From positions 1,116,001 through 1,180,000 of the forward strand of contig NZ_CP117029.1 in NCBI RefSeq assembly GCF_028551255.1: a stretch of DNA of 64,000 nt, in the 5' to 3' direction. This document shows positions 29,458 to 36,479 of this stretch, one piece after another. The position numbers and the translations under genes were made by a program. Position 1 is the stretch's first letter. Each line of letters starts with the position of its first letter. The notes under the pieces were generated by a model. It was not told the origin of the DNA and searched no databases. It saw only the letters and a program-made list of their open reading frames with translations. The DNA comes from Vibrio tubiashii (GTDB taxonomy: Bacteria > Pseudomonadota > Gammaproteobacteria > Enterobacterales > Vibrionaceae).

Positions 29458-29907
29458 ATGAAGTCTCGTGGGCCTTTCTGTATTCGTAACGCTGCTGCTG
29501 ATACGTTTGCAATGGTTGTGTTTTGTTTTATTTCCGGAATGTTCATTGAAATTTTTGTATCCGGTATGACTTTTGAGCAATCGCTAGCTTCACGAACGCT
29601 TTCAATCCCAGTTAACATCGCCATTGCCTGGCCATACGGTTTGTTCCGTGACTACGTATTACGCCAAGGCGCTCGCTTATCTGACACTGGCGTCATGAAA
29701 AACATCTCTGATCTTTTGGCTTATGTCCTGTTCCAGTCTCCGGTGTATGCAGCAATTCTATTGGTTGTGGGTGCATCGACTGATCAGATCATTACTGCAG
29801 TAACCTCTAATGCGGTTGTTTCATGTGGAATGGGTGTTTTGTATGGCTACTTCCTAGATATGTGCCGTAAGTGGTTCCGCGTTCCTGGCTACTATCAAGA
29901 AGCCTAA
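29458..29907 (+). CDS. alaE: L-alanine exporter AlaE
   Basis: 149 aa inner-membrane protein with four hydrophobic segments; exports L-alanine. Closely follows E. coli AlaE as I remember it: [49 protein letters not shown] and [13 protein letters not shown]. The ATG at 29458 is chosen over upstream codons because of the GAGGTAAG ribosome site. The tRNA-Ser gene follows. Confidence 0.93.
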   Translation: MKSRGPFCIRNAAADTFAMVVFCFISGMFIEIFVSGMTFEQSLASRTLSIPVNIAIAWPYGLFRDYVLRQGARLSDTGVMKNISDLLAYVLFQSPVYAAILLVVGASTDQIITAVTSNAVVSCGMGVLYGYFLDMCRKWFRVPGYYQEA

Positions 29908-29983
29908 ACTGACTGATTCATGATCGAATTAGCCAGTTAGTAACCAAACAGTCTCTATGGTGAGGTTTTTTTAGGGAATAGAC

Positions 29984-30012
29984 TTGACCTAACCCAATAG
30001 AATCATTAAATT
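29984..30012 (+). promoter_or_regulatory. Promoter of tRNA-Ser
   Basis: TTGACC (29984-29989), 17-bp spacer and TAAATT (30007-30012), followed by a GC-rich discriminator; the tRNA begins 41 bp downstream. Confidence 0.6.
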
Positions 30013-30052
30013 AGCGCCTCGTTGGTTAACGAAACCAACCACAATTTGATTC

Positions 30053-30140
30053 GGTGAGTTGTCCGAGTGGCTGAAGGAGCACGCCTGGAAAGTGTGTATA
30101 CGGCAACGTATCGAGAGTTCGAATCTCTCACTCACCGCCA
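30053..30140 (+). tRNA. tRNA-Ser (anticodon GGA)
   Basis: 88 nt including the encoded CCA. Acceptor stem GGTGAGT / ACTCACC, anticodon loop CTGGAAA giving GGA (reads UCC/UCU), the long variable arm typical of serine tRNAs, and T-arm GAGAGTTCGAATCTCTC. Its 3' end from 30110 is the left attachment site of the island; the gene is left intact by the insertion. Confidence 0.97.
30110..30140 (+). repeat. attL, left 31-bp direct repeat
   Basis: The last 31 nt of tRNA-Ser (ATCGAGAGTTCG… to CCGCCA), identical to 38748-38778. Integration here regenerates a functional tRNA. Confidence 0.93.
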
Positions 30141-30150
30141 AACATTTAAG

Positions 30151-30173
30151 TCCCTGATTCGTCAGGGATTTTT
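30151..30173 (+). terminator. Terminator just inside the island
   Basis: TCCCTGA-TTCG-TCAGGGA with TTTTT, 10 bp after the tRNA. It supplies termination for the tRNA, whose presumed original terminator now lies beyond attR. Confidence 0.85.
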
Positions 30174-30201
30174 GCTTTCTGGTCATGGCAAAGTTAATGG
30201 A

Positions 30202-30223
30202 TTGGTACAATATTTGGTACAAT
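30202..30223 (+). repeat. Direct repeat TTGGTACAAT x2 before the integrase start
   Basis: Two identical decamers with 12-bp period ending 3 bp before the ATG at 30227; suited to an integrase arm site or autoregulatory operator. Confidence 0.45.
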
Positions 30224-30226
30224 CAA

Positions 30227-31318
30227 ATGACCGCAACTTATCTCCTAAGACGTTCCAATACTTATTACTTTCGTTGGTCTTATCTTGAATCTGACAAATA
30301 CAAGCAAGTAAAAATCAGCCTAAGAACAAGCGACTATCTAAAAGCTCTACATATAAGCACTGGCTTAGCCCTCAAGATTAAAGAGCTTGTATCTCCTTGT
30401 TTATCAGAAATCAAAGCTATCCTTGATGAGTTCATTGGAGTTAAGAAGAAACAATCTACTAGCATCCAAAGTGTTGAGATTGATAGCCACATTTCTGACC
30501 TGAGTATAAAGAGCCAAGTTGAATATCGTAGCTGTTGGAATAGCTTTGCAACCATGACCAAAGCTAGTCTCACAAGCGTTACTCTGGCTCATGTTGAAGC
30601 ATGGAAAGATAATCAGACCTGTTCCCCTACCACATTGAAAAAGAAGCTTAGATTGCTTTCCAGTTGCTTTAACCGAGTTGGCATTAAGCATGACGCTGAC
30701 TGGTTCAAACTGAAAGTGACTAAGGACGTTAAAGCACCAAAAGAAGCTCTTACGACAAATCAGCTTTCAAAGCTCCTAAAAGCCACTGAAACCGATAGAA
30801 AGACCAAAGACAATTGGAAGTATTACTTGCTTAGAATTGCCCTGCTGACGGGCTGTAGACTGAATGAAATAGCGCAGTTGAGGGGGAGCGATATAGACCT
30901 TGCCAATCGTAAGCTAAAGATTCATGGAGAGAATGGCAATAGAGTTAAGAATGGCTCATCCGTTCGTAATGTTCCTATAAATGATGAGCTGTACGCATTG
31001 CTTATTCAGCTATCTAAAGAGTCACAGATTGCACCTGATAGCCGTCTGTTTGATTTACCTTGGTCATCTACTAATCATTTTGCAAATGCACCTAGTAAGT
31101 TCTACGGCAAGTTATTCAAAGGGCAGGGTATTAAGGGAAGCTTCCATGACTTGAGACACTATGTCATTACTACTCTGTTTAATAGGGGAGTGAAGGAAGA
31201 ATTGATAGGAATGTTGATGGGGCATTCTGTTGGTAAGCTGACAACTGGTAAGGTTTATCTAAGAGGGTTCACTTTTGACAACCAGATGCAAGCTATGCAA
31301 TTACTTGAAATAGCTTGA
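30227..31318 (+). CDS. Tyrosine-recombinase integrase of the island
   Basis: 363 aa. Catalyses integration and excision at the tRNA-Ser att site. Catalytic set: Arg211 (GCRLNEIAQLRG), His307 and Arg310 (FHDLRHY), His333 (GHSVG) and nucleophile Tyr344 (GKVYLRG). N terminus TYLLRRSNTYYFRW resembles the short N-terminal domain common in proteobacterial island integrases, followed by a SAM-like core-binding domain (about 85-170). The ATG at 30227 is chosen over 30185 because the upstream stretch contains a direct repeat and reads poorly as protein. No excisionase recognised nearby. Confidence 0.9.
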   Translation: MTATYLLRRSNTYYFRWSYLESDKYKQVKISLRTSDYLKALHISTGLALKIKELVSPCLSEIKAILDEFIGVKKKQSTSIQSVEIDSHISDLSIKSQVEYRSCWNSFATMTKASLTSVTLAHVEAWKDNQTCSPTTLKKKLRLLSSCFNRVGIKHDADWFKLKVTKDVKAPKEALTTNQLSKLLKATETDRKTKDNWKYYLLRIALLTGCRLNEIAQLRGSDIDLANRKLKIHGENGNRVKNGSSVRNVPINDELYALLIQLSKESQIAPDSRLFDLPWSSTNHFANAPSKFYGKLFKGQGIKGSFHDLRHYVITTLFNRGVKEELIGMLMGHSVGKLTTGKVYLRGFTFDNQMQAMQLLEIA

Positions 31319-31685
31319 ATGCAATCTGTCAGTTTCGCTTCATCGGGTGACTAGATCTGACGGGTTGCCTTAAACCGCTTCTGTCCAGAGGCGTGCTGAA
31401 TGGGTAGAACGTTGTAACGCAGATTTGCCCCTTTCCTACTTAGAGCTGTTACTTTCCACTATGGAGGTATCATCGTAGTGACCAATATTTTTGATGGTAG
31501 AAGCTCATATCCCCCCCTCTTGTATTGTTGGAGGTCATCCTGAATAGCTTTTGTGGGTTCGTACCAAAATATCTACCTGATTTCAGTGATAATATCGTGA
31601 GATTTTAGCTGATTAATTATGGTAGCTTGATCAACGAATGTAAACACACAAAGATGTGCAAAATATTAAGTTGAAAGAGATGAAA
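31319..31685. other. Non-coding interval between integrase and KAP-like gene
   Basis: 367 bp without a supported gene. It contains a C-rich tract near 31512 and a GTACCAAAATAT segment near 31560 that is a loose inverted match to the TTGGTACAAT repeat before the integrase. The AT-rich end probably carries the promoter of the next gene; no clear elements could be fixed. Confidence 0.4.
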
Positions 31686-33320
31686 ATGGATACATTTGAA
31701 AAAAACGTCGTTGATTTTTTACAGCATAAAGAAAAGAAAGTTCTAGTTATCAAAGGTAAATGGGGAGTAGGGAAGACATTTACTTGGGATAAGATTGTTG
31801 AGAAGCACGGAAAGGATACCACATTATCGAATTACTCGTATGTCTCTCTTTTTGGCTTGGAAGGATTAAATGAGCTGCAATCTAGAGTTTTCTACAATGC
31901 TAGATCTATGAGCCAAAAGAAAGGTGAAGCAGTAGTAAAAAACAACCTTAAAAGGGTTGGAAACATCGCAAAACATATCCCTCAAGTTTCTAAGTTTTCA
32001 GGTGCCATATCTGCAATCGAGAACTCATTAGTAAATGACTATCTTATCTGCATTGATGACCTAGAAAGGAAATCTAGCAAACTATCAATGTCTACTCTAC
32101 TTGGCTATGTTTCAAATTTAGCTGAAACAAGTAAGTGCAAGATAGTATTGATTTTTAACGATGATACGTTAGAAGAAAATGATAAGGTCGATATAGATAA
32201 GTATCGTGAGAAAGTAATTGATACGGAGTTAGAGTTCTCACCATTAGCGGAAAGCAACATTGATATAGAGTTTAAAGAACACCAATGTCGCGACATGATA
32301 TGCGACACCTTCAAAGCTGATAACCTGAATAATATAAGGATTATTAAGCACATCAAATGGAACTTAGATGAAATAATTAAGTATGTTGATAATGCTGAAG
32401 AGCCAGTTAAGCAAGATATATTAACAACAACAGCCATTCTTACGTATGTTCACCATGAGCCTAGTATCAAAATAAGAGCTAATCAGATTCAATCTATTTT
32501 TAATTATAGCAGTGAAAAACCTGTTGAAGATAAAGCATTGCAAAGCAGAATCTCAGCTTTAGGTTATGCATATTACGCTGAGTATGAAGCAGAAATAATT
32601 AATTATATTGAAAATGGAAGGATAAACGAAGAGATCTTTATTGAATCAATTGAGCAGTTAAATGAGCGACAGAAAACTAACAATATTTCATCGGAACTTA
32701 CCGCTGCTTGGGGCTCATACAATAATAACTTTCTGACGAGTAGTGAAGATGTAATCAAGAGTTTGAAAGACTTTTTGGACAAACATATTAGTACTATATC
32801 CGCTAGAGAGTTAGAACCTATATTAGAAACACTAGAAGAGCTCGAAGAAGGTTTTGATAGAAACGCTTACATTGATAAATTTGTAGCTATCAAGCTAGAT
32901 AATTGTCATGAGTCTATGATAGGGCAGTTAAAGGGAATGACCGTAAATACTGAACTTCTGGAGAAAATTAAAGAAAAAGAGGTCGAGCTGAATCAGCACT
33001 ACTCTATCTATACTGTCATTAGCAAAATTGTTAGAGAAAGAGGATGGAACATAGAGGACGAGGAGTTTTTAGCTAGCCATAGTATAGATGAGATTTACGA
33101 GTTCTTATCTACAGACGAACATGAAGACCTATTGAAAACGGTTCGTGGAGCAAAGAGCATTTTCAGCAATTCAGATGGTAAGCTGCCACGGGATGAGTTC
33201 GGAAGAAACCTTCATGAAGCTATACTGAAACTAGCAAAAAGAAGCGCGCTTGATAACTATAGAGTTACACATTTCTTCGGGATTGATACTACTGAACCTG
33301 AAGAAACTAAGGAGGAATAA
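31686..33320 (+). CDS. KAP-like P-loop NTPase, candidate defence protein
   Basis: 544 aa. Walker A GKWGVGKT at 24-31 and Walker B YLICIDDLE at about 119-127, with the KAP-type segment SYVSLFGLEGLNELQSRVF between them and KCKIVLIFND (sensor-like) after. Unlike classical KAP NTPases no membrane helices are visible; the C-terminal 300 residues are helical, acidic and unrecognised (EELEEGFDRNAYIDKF region). KAP/STAND-type ATPases are common in bacterial anti-phage genes, but its activity here is inference. The ATG at 31686 is preferred for its GAGATG ribosome site; 31680 is possible. Single gene, very AT-rich, unlike the host genes. Confidence 0.7.
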   Translation: MDTFEKNVVDFLQHKEKKVLVIKGKWGVGKTFTWDKIVEKHGKDTTLSNYSYVSLFGLEGLNELQSRVFYNARSMSQKKGEAVVKNNLKRVGNIAKHIPQVSKFSGAISAIENSLVNDYLICIDDLERKSSKLSMSTLLGYVSNLAETSKCKIVLIFNDDTLEENDKVDIDKYREKVIDTELEFSPLAESNIDIEFKEHQCRDMICDTFKADNLNNIRIIKHIKWNLDEIIKYVDNAEEPVKQDILTTTAILTYVHHEPSIKIRANQIQSIFNYSSEKPVEDKALQSRISALGYAYYAEYEAEIINYIENGRINEEIFIESIEQLNERQKTNNISSELTAAWGSYNNNFLTSSEDVIKSLKDFLDKHISTISARELEPILETLEELEEGFDRNAYIDKFVAIKLDNCHESMIGQLKGMTVNTELLEKIKEKEVELNQHYSIYTVISKIVRERGWNIEDEEFLASHSIDEIYEFLSTDEHEDLLKTVRGAKSIFSNSDGKLPRDEFGRNLHEAILKLAKRSALDNYRVTHFFGIDTTEPEETKEE

Positions 33321-33366
33321 GAAACTGCACATTTGTGGTTTAGCCATAGACATTTCTTAACAAAAA

Positions 33367-33397
33367 GACCCCGATGGCCACTTGAAGGCTATCGGGG
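33367..33397 (-). terminator. Terminator of the rha-HNH unit
   Basis: CCCCGATGGCC / GGCTATCGGGG stem with 7-nt loop; read on the minus strand it is followed by TCTTTTTG, so it ends the leftward operon. Confidence 0.8.
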
Positions 33398-33423
33398 ATA
33401 TTGTAGAGATTGCTGATGTGATG

Positions 33424-33888
33424 CTATGCTGCTGTCCAGCCTTTATGTTGCTTGCGTTTTCCTAGTGCAACTTGATTTAAGTTGCCAGAGTTAAGGTTGT
33501 TCTCTCGGCAGAATTTCTTGAGATTAAATACCTTAGTTAGTTCACCCTCTGGATTTAGGAAGTGGAAAGTTTTAGCTTGGCTGTATTCGGTGTTGTACTG
33601 GGCTGTACAGTACTCTAAATTGTTAGCGTGGTTATTGGCTTTGTCTTCATCCTTGTGATTGATGTAGGGGAGCTTGTTAGGGTTGTCACAATAATATTGA
33701 GCAACAACCCTATGAACTCTTACAGTTCTCTTTCCTTTTCGTTTGAGCCCATTACAAAGGGACACGGTTAGGTATCCCTTTTGGTCTTTGATTTGACTGA
33801 GCCATTTGCCACTACGAAAAGACCAAAGCTTGCCGCAACGAGACACCCCATAATATGGGTAGTTCTTTAGTCGTTTAACTGTAATCAT
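33424..33888 (-). CDS. HNH homing-type endonuclease (NUMOD/HNH_3)
   Basis: 154 aa. N-terminal NUMOD4-like segment (YPYYGVSRCGKLWSF), HNH_3 core with His59 (VHRVVAQYY), INHKDEDKANNHANNLEYCT (about residues 76-95), and a C-terminal NUMOD1-like helix-turn-helix (NLNSGNLNQVALGKRKQHKGW). This is the architecture of phage free-standing homing endonucleases. Its ATG overlaps the stop of the upstream Rha-like gene (ATGA), so both are translated together; it is not inside an intron. Confidence 0.85.
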   Translation of the reverse strand: MITVKRLKNYPYYGVSRCGKLWSFRSGKWLSQIKDQKGYLTVSLCNGLKRKGKRTVRVHRVVAQYYCDNPNKLPYINHKDEDKANNHANNLEYCTAQYNTEYSQAKTFHFLNPEGELTKVFNLKKFCRENNLNSGNLNQVALGKRKQHKGWTAA

Positions 33889-34697
33889 GCCGCTTTCAGC
33901 CCTTTGTATTTTGAATAGAGCTCTGATTGCTTAAAGCTTTCCACTGCTACCATGTAGTTATCGACTAGGTATTCTTTACCTTTGGACGTGATAGCTGCAC
34001 TGTAATAAGTGCGTCCGTTCTTAACATCTGACAGGTTAGTCATGTATCCCAAATCAATACCACATTGCATGGCTGTGCGCTGCTTATTGCTCTTGAAGCG
34101 CAAGTGGCGGAGTAGCAACATGAACTCTCTTTGATTGAGTAGCTTGTTGTATTGAGGGATTTGATTCAGTTGCTTGAACACGTGAGTGGGTCTAGAGCTT
34201 CCTTCAATCTCTACTATCGTTTTACGTAGTTCACTAGACATCTGCTCTGCTACTTCTGCTCTGTCTTCTGCTTCTGCTAGTTGCAAGCGGTAGCCCTTCA
34301 TAACTGCCCTTGCGTGGTCTAGCTCATCATTAGATGCAGCATAGAGAAGCTCTCGCATCGCTTCGAATGCGTTGATGTACTTCAAGCGGATAGATGCTAC
34401 CTTTGAGCCTGTCATCCCTAGTACAAAGAAATAGAAAGCTTTACGGTCTAGTAAGTAAGTCTGTAGCTCCTTGCCCTGCGCAGTGGTATAGGACGTGCCG
34501 TAAAAATTTACGCCTCCTGTTACTGCTTCACTTTCTAGGTGCTTACGTACAGACTTCAGCAAGTTATCATGTAGTCGCCCTGTGATTCTGGCTACATCTA
34601 GAAGGCTGATTACTGCATCTTTACCTTCAAGACCTAGCATTAGTTCAGTGTCGAACTGCTTGTTAATTTCCTCGATGCTTTGTTGTAGATTGTTCAT
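33885..34697 (-). CDS. Rha-type phage regulatory protein
   Basis: 270 aa. N-terminal part has the Rha/pRha signature: DVARITGRLHDNLLKSVRKHL, then KAFYFFVLGMTGSKVASIRLKYINAFEAM. A coiled-coil linker (about 140-175) leads to a C-terminal domain resembling phage antirepressor DNA-binding regions (REFMLLLRHLRFKSNKQ). Rha proteins interfere with lytic growth of some temperate phages and are common in prophages and satellites. Start at 34697 chosen for its AGGAAT ribosome site; an 18-codon longer frame exists but reads like leader. First gene of a two-gene operon. Confidence 0.8.
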   Translation of the reverse strand: MNNLQQSIEEINKQFDTELMLGLEGKDAVISLLDVARITGRLHDNLLKSVRKHLESEAVTGGVNFYGTSYTTAQGKELQTYLLDRKAFYFFVLGMTGSKVASIRLKYINAFEAMRELLYAASNDELDHARAVMKGYRLQLAEAEDRAEVAEQMSSELRKTIVEIEGSSRPTHVFKQLNQIPQYNKLLNQREFMLLLRHLRFKSNKQRTAMQCGIDLGYMTNLSDVKNGRTYYSAAITSKGKEYLVDNYMVAVESFKQSELYSKYKGLKAA

Positions 34698-35084
34698 TGA
34701 TTTATTCCTATTTGGGTACACCTTCCCAAAGCACCATCCTGCACAGCCCAATCACAGCCAACCAAAAAGGCAAGCTATACAGGCAATGAAAAGATGTACT
34801 CAGATAAGTGTGATTTGATTTGACAGCTCATGGTGTGAGCCTAGAAAGATGAAGAAGAAAGGAGCTAGTAGATTACTCCTCACTTCTATACGGTGGGTTT
34901 AAGACTGCTCAGGGCTTCTCAGGAGTTATATGGATAATTGATAGGTAGCCAGTGAATAATTCCAGACAGATATGCCCTTCCTTCTACTGGTCACTACTGG
35001 TAGATTGCTTGCTCTTTTTCTTCTAGGTCTTTAGATAAGGGAGGAAGTGTTAAGGGTTCTTCTGGCACTACTGATACTTACTAT

Positions 35085-35198
35085 CTATATGCTGTCTTAA
35101 TTACTACTGTCTATATGGTCACTTAATTCTGTGTCTATAGGTCAGGTTAATTATCTATATGGTGGGTTAATTACTGCTTCTATATTGTATGTTAATTT
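35085..35198 (+). repeat. Iteron-like array of five 19-bp direct repeats
   Basis: Units starting at 35085, 35111, 35135, 35155 and 35180 follow the pattern CTATATGGTNNGTTAATTA. The clearest is 35155-35173 (CTATATGGTGGGTTAATTA). A sixth degenerate copy is at 34886-34902. Spacing is 20-26 bp, about two helical turns. It sits within the 666-bp gene-free interval 34698-35363 between the Rha operon and the serine recombinase; no other feature was recognised there. Candidate replication origin or multimeric operator. Confidence 0.7.
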
Positions 35199-35363
35199 GA
35201 GGCTGTCTATCGCGTGAGACAAATGTGAGGTAGGTATTGTATTGATAAGGCTAATGAATGGCTGTATGGCATTCTAAGGGACTTTAAGCGATAGATGAGC
35301 AAGTGTGTCAGTCCGTCGCCTAAAGCCCTTCTGTGATCTACTGGTGGCTCATAGGAGGCATTG

Positions 35364-35945
35364 CTAGCCCTTAATCCTGTAGATGGTCTGTCTAGTCAGT
35401 CCGGTGTCTTTAGCTATACTGTTAATCGACTGTCCGTTATTGATTCGGTCAAGCACATCTTGCTTCTGTTCTTCTGTGTAGCTTGCCTTTCTGCCACCCT
35501 TAACAGATTGGCTAGTATGCTTACCGCTTCTTACCGCTGCCTGTTTACCTTCTTCCATTCTGCTTTGAATCATGCTTCTTTCCATCTCTGCAAACACCAG
35601 CATCATTTGATAGAAGGCTTTAGACATCGCATCGTCTTTACTGGTATCAATACCTTGCTCTAGTGTCTTAACCGATACGCCCTTATTAGCTAGTCTCTCA
35701 ATCAAAGTAACAACCTGAGGCGTACTTCTACCTAGACGGTCAAGCTTAGTTACTACTACTGTATCACCTTCACGTACATAGGCTTCCAGTTCTTCAAGCG
35801 CTCCCTTGTTGGTGTCTGCCTTGCCTGAATGCTTACCTGAGAATACCTTCTTGCATCCTGCATCTTTAAGCTTATGTAGTTGGTCTTCTAGTTCCTGCCC
35901 TTGAGTTGATACACGAGCAAAGCCAATAAGGTTGTGAGTAGCCAT
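35364..35945 (-). CDS. Serine recombinase (resolvase/invertase family)
   Basis: 193 aa. Catalytic Ser13 in FARVSTQGQ, the LDRLGRS motif of small serine recombinases, a long E-helix (MSKAFYQMMLVFAEMERSMIQSRMEEG) and a C-terminal helix-turn-helix (SINSIAKDTGLTRQTIYRIKG). Family role: resolution of cointegrates or inversion of a segment at a res/hix-type site; such a site appears directly upstream. No flanking transposase, so it may serve dimer resolution of an episomal form of the island. Confidence 0.9.
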   Translation of the reverse strand: MATHNLIGFARVSTQGQELEDQLHKLKDAGCKKVFSGKHSGKADTNKGALEELEAYVREGDTVVVTKLDRLGRSTPQVVTLIERLANKGVSVKTLEQGIDTSKDDAMSKAFYQMMLVFAEMERSMIQSRMEEGKQAAVRSGKHTSQSVKGGRKASYTEEQKQDVLDRINNGQSINSIAKDTGLTRQTIYRIKG

Positions 35946-35955
35946 AGTTAATTGC

Positions 35956-36093
35956 CTGTCCGAATCTGTTAAGTTATGGACAGTATAATATTTAAGGTGT
36001 ACGAAACTGTCAATGGTTCATTTCGGACGATGTACATATAAATCAGTAGAGTTTCGGACAGTAGAAGGAAAAGCGAGGATAAATCGGACAGGT
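35956..36093. promoter_or_regulatory. res-like recombination site upstream of the serine recombinase
   Basis: Four copies of the motif TCGGAC(A): inverted pair TGTCC / GGACA framing a 26-bp subsite at 35957-35982, then TTTCGGACG near 36021, TTTCGGACA near 36052 and ATCGGACA near 36084, plus ACGAAACTGTC at 36000. Three spaced subsites beside the recombinase gene are the usual form of a Tn3-type res. The remaining gene-free stretch to 36479 has nothing else I can identify. Confidence 0.55.
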
Positions 36094-36479
36094 AGTAGAT
36101 ATATTAGTGATTGCTTATGTAGTGTGGGTGTATCTGTGCGCTGCCAGATGAAGAGGTGATTGATAGCTGACTGAGTGGATTAATCTGATAATTGATAGGC
36201 ATTGCTGAGCCTGAGAAAGCCTTCTACCCCATATGGGGGAAATGGGGAAGCGCTGACCTAGGAGATACCGGAGAGATATACAAACCATTTTGCAGTCTAG
36301 GAACAATTAAGAGTATGAACATTCTGTCAATACTGTCTCTTACGTTGGGAATAAAATAAGAATGTCAGTGCAAGAGCTCTGAGATACAGAAAATTTCCTG
36401 TTTTGCTAAATTACATGCATCTGTGTTTATAGACTGTGACATAAGATATTGTTTGATCGCACTATTCATATAACATGGA

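Noticed and set aside
35085..35198. CRISPR or integron attC-like array
   Set aside because: Repeats are imperfect, spaced by only 1-7 bp, with no cas or intI gene; iterons fit better.
36115..36306. 63-aa leftward frame in the island gap
   Set aside because: No ribosome site, no recognisable protein character, and it lies in low-complexity AT-rich DNA next to the res-like site.
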